Source of the DNA: Hyaloraphidium curvatum
Taxonomy: Eukaryota; Monoblepharomycota; Hyaloraphidiomycetes; Hyaloraphidiales; Hyaloraphidiaceae
Length of the DNA stretch: 64,000 nt
Direction: 5' to 3'
NCBI GenBank assembly: GCA_025558095.1
Contig: JAIVFI010000025.1
Coordinates: 434,001 to 498,000 of the forward strand
A model generated the notes under the pieces. It did no database searches and was not told the origin of the DNA. It was given only the letters and a program-made list of their open reading frames with translations. Below, in pieces: positions 61,625-64,000 of the stretch (the first letter of the stretch is position 1; every line of letters begins with the position of its first letter). The translations under genes and the position numbers were made by a program.

Positions 61625-64000
61625 ATGTCTGTCCCCCGCGCGGCGCGGCCGCTCCACCGGCCTTCCGCCGAAGCGGATCGCTTCCTGCCCGAATCGCCGC
61701 GCGCGCTGGTCCTCCCGTCGGGCGCGGCGCTCGCGTGGACAAACATCCAAACAGCGCGCGACGCGACGGCCGGCGGGGTGCACGTCCTGCGCGGCGGGGC
61801 GGCGGCTGCGGTGCGCGTGCCCGGACGCCCCGGATTCATTGTTCCCACGGAGCGGCCGGGCGTGGTGCTGGTCGGCGCGACGGACCGGGTCGGGCTGTTG
61901 GACCTGGCCGGCGCCGCGTGGACGCCCCTGGCCGCCGTGCCCGGCGCCGGCGAGCGCGTGCCGATCAACGACGGCGAGGCGACGCCCGACGGAAGCGCAG
62001 TGGTGTTCGGGACAAAGGACGCGAACGTGCTCGACGGGCAGAAGAAGTTCTCGCTCGACCTGGGCGGCGACCGCGTGGCGTTCGGGCAGCCCCGGCCAAA
62101 AGGGAAGCTGTACCTCTACACCCCGGGGGACAACCGCGTCTCGGTGCTGGCAGAGGGCATGTCGTGCTCCAACGGCAAGGTGTTTTCGCGGGCCGCAGAC
62201 GGATCGCTGACCCTGTACGACATCGACTCGCTCCGGCGCAACGTGACCGCCTACCCGTTGGACATTTCCGCGCGCACCCTCGGCCCGGGCCGCGTGTCTG
62301 CCGACCTGTCGCGCTACCGGGGCGTGCCCGACGGCATGTGCGCCGCGGGGGACGGCACCGCCGTCGTCGCCCTCTTCGACCCCTCGGCCTCGCCAACGGG
62401 GCTGGCGGTGCGGATCGAGCTCGAGGGCGGGCGGGAGGTGGAGCGGTGGGAGGTGCCGGGGTCGCCGAGGGTCACATGCCCGCTTCTGGTGCCCGGGGAG
62501 GGGGGAAACGGGGCGAAGCTGGTCCTGACGACGGCCGTCGAGGGGATGCCCGACAGAATGAGGGCGGTTTGCCCCGAGGCCGGCACGCTGTTCGAGGCCG
62601 ACACGGACCTCCGCGGCGTCCCCGAACCCGCACACGTCGTCATGGGGTCCTTGCTCGACTCCCCGCCCGCGAACGGTGAGGCCGACCTTTCCAAGGATGA
62701 GTTGGAGGACGACCCGCGCAAGCTCCGCGCGCTCCTGGACCTGGGCTCCCTCCTGGACGGCCTGGTCGAGGAGTCCCAGATGGAGCGCCGCTCCCTCGGC
62801 GAGACGCTGGCCCGCGTGCTGCCCGAGCTGTGCGGGTTCCTCGGCGCCAGGGGCGCGTTCGTCCGCAGCTTCGGGGAGGACCTCGCGCTCGGCACGTTCA
62901 AGCACCCGGCGGACCTGGAGATCCCGGACGAGCAGGGGGTGCTGCACGCCGCGGGGCCGGAGGAGAGGGGGGAGGTTGCCAGGATGGTGGGCACGGATCT
63001 GGTGCTGGCCAGGTCGATGGACGTCGCGGGGGAGTGGTTCGGCACCGCCGGGCTGGTGGTCCCGGCGGAGGCGATGCGCTGGGACGAGACGTTCATGGGG
63101 CGGTGCCTGCAGGTCGCGTGCGAGGAGCTCGACAACTTCCTCTTTGCGGTGGGTGGCGCTTCCGACGGAGCGCGCTGCGGACTGGTGACCGATATCCTTG
63201 TCGCAGATCCGCGCCGCCCGCGAGAAGCACCGCGTGATGATGGAGCTCGCCGACGCCCTGCGGCACCGCGTCCTCGGCGAGGGCCTCGTGCAGGCCGTCC
63301 GCGCGCTCTCGCGCGCCGTCCCGCTGGACCGCGTCCTGCTGGTCTGCGTGGCGGAGGAGGAAACCGCGCGCACGCTGCACGTCCAGCTCTTTGAGCAGGG
63401 CGAGCTCCGCGTGGACACGATGGGCTCGCTGCCGCCGCCCGACGACGAGAGTGAGATCAAGATGGAGGCCGGGGGGTACCTCCGCGGTGGGGACCGGGCG
63501 CTGCTGAGGCGGTTCGCGTTTGAGCACGCGCAAGAGGAGGTGCTGATCAACGGGGTGACGCATTCGACGGTCGTGGGCAAGGTGCTCGTCACGTCGCGGT
63601 TTGGGAGCTTCAACACGGTGGGCTTCGCGGAGAGCCCCATTGGTCTCGCATTGACACCCCCCCCCGCCCCCTCGTCCACGCAGTACGACCGCGAGCTCCT
63701 CGCCGGCTTCGCGGGCTTCGTCCGGCAGCGCGTGGTCGACTTCAACAAGGAGTGGCGCAACCTCGCCCGCAGCTTCCGCGCCGAGGACGTCGCCCGCCTC
63801 CTCCAATCGGACGATTACCGCCAGCGGTACCTCGGCCCCCGCGAGGAGGTCGTCGCGATGCTGTACGTCGACATCGCCGGGTTCACGCGGATCAGCGAGC
63901 AGGTCCTGGGCACGCCGAGCGCGGTGGCGGCGCTCGTGGAGACGTGGTCGGAGCAGGCGGTGCAGCTCGTGTGGGAGCACGGCGGGGTGTTTGACAAGAT
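61625..64000 (+). CDS. SMP-30/gluconolactonase - GAF - GAF - class III adenylyl/guanylyl cyclase fusion (3' end outside window)
   Basis: Exon 1 is 61625-63148, with a GTGGGT..CAG intron to 63206 and exon 2 from 63207 to the edge. Residues about 15-320 match the SMP-30/gluconolactonase propeller (INDGEATPDG, GMSCSNGKVFS, GVPDGMCAAGDG, then KLVLTTAVEGMP). Residues about 365-510 form one GAF-like domain, and a second follows after the intron (LGEGLVQAVRALSRAVPLDRVLL..VGKVLVTS). Then FVRQRVVDFNKEWRNLARSF and YLGPREEVVAMLYVDIAGFTRISE begin a class III cyclase, with the first metal-binding Asp in YVDIAGFT. The second Asp and base-recognition residues lie beyond the window, so ATP or GTP use is undecided. 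A second small intron near 63645-63680 is possible. Confidence 0.85.

Noticed and set aside
1-64000. tRNA, rRNA, CRISPR array or bacterial-style operon
   Set aside because: No cloverleaf, rRNA core or regularly spaced direct repeats were seen. Split genes with short introns exclude a bacterial source.

Overview
The window is eukaryotic nuclear DNA, GC-rich and gene-dense. Most genes are split by very short introns (about 46-70 nt) with GT..AG ends, often with a GTGAGT or GTGGGT donor and a TGAC-like branch region. Two proteins with Zn(II)2Cys6 binuclear clusters and fungal middle-homology-type regions point to a fungus. A METTL4-type MT-A70 methyltransferase, a class III cyclase of bacterial style and a bacterial-type FabI suggest an early-diverging (chytrid-like) fungus. 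A Hyaloraphidium-like genome is my guess from gene content; the sequence does not prove it.

Layout. 1-6.7 kb: end of an acyl-CoA carboxylase carboxyltransferase gene, a microsomal P450, an SDR, a 774-aa dipeptidyl peptidase IV-like enzyme and a RidA-family protein. 6.9-10.4 kb: a thymine-hypermodification-type helical domain fused to a chromodomain, followed after 97 bp by a diaminobutyrate-decarboxylase-like PLP enzyme. 10.5-18.8 kb: an acyl-CoA synthetase ending in SKL, a Ctr copper transporter, a membrane-anchored cysteine-synthase-like enzyme, METTL4 and DGAT2. 19-25.5 kb: a PC-esterase-like type II membrane protein, a Gfo/Idh/MocA oxidoreductase and a long-chain acyl-CoA ligase. 26-29.1 kb: three tandem RING-CH membrane proteins. 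29.6-32 kb: a DUF1254/DUF1214 protein ending in SKL and an alpha/beta hydrolase.

32.4-48.4 kb is bounded by two near-identical 2.25-kb inverted arms. Each arm carries an intact nine-exon gene for a 528-aa multi-spanning membrane protein of unknown function. Between them lie a TF-like protein without a zinc cluster, a type-B carboxylesterase, a possibly disrupted FabI, a PAS/Zn2Cys6 protein and a Q-rich AP-1-like bZIP. 48.8-64 kb: an F-box/LRR-like protein, three poorly characterised proteins, an SDR head-to-head with a glycosyltransferase-like membrane protein, a second Zn2Cys6 factor, a secreted class 3 lipase, and the 5' part of an SMP-30/GAF/GAF/class III cyclase fusion that runs off the window.

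Themes. Lipid metabolism recurs (P450, two acyl-CoA ligases, DGAT2, lipase, esterase, FabI, SKL-tagged proteins), but these genes are not arranged as an operon or an obvious cluster. The best candidate for something new is the DNA-base-modification-type enzyme fused to a histone-mark reader module, with a PLP decarboxylase next to it and METTL4 7 kb away. Exon coordinates were assembled by eye from reading frame, splice consensus and family conservation. No database search or transcript was available.
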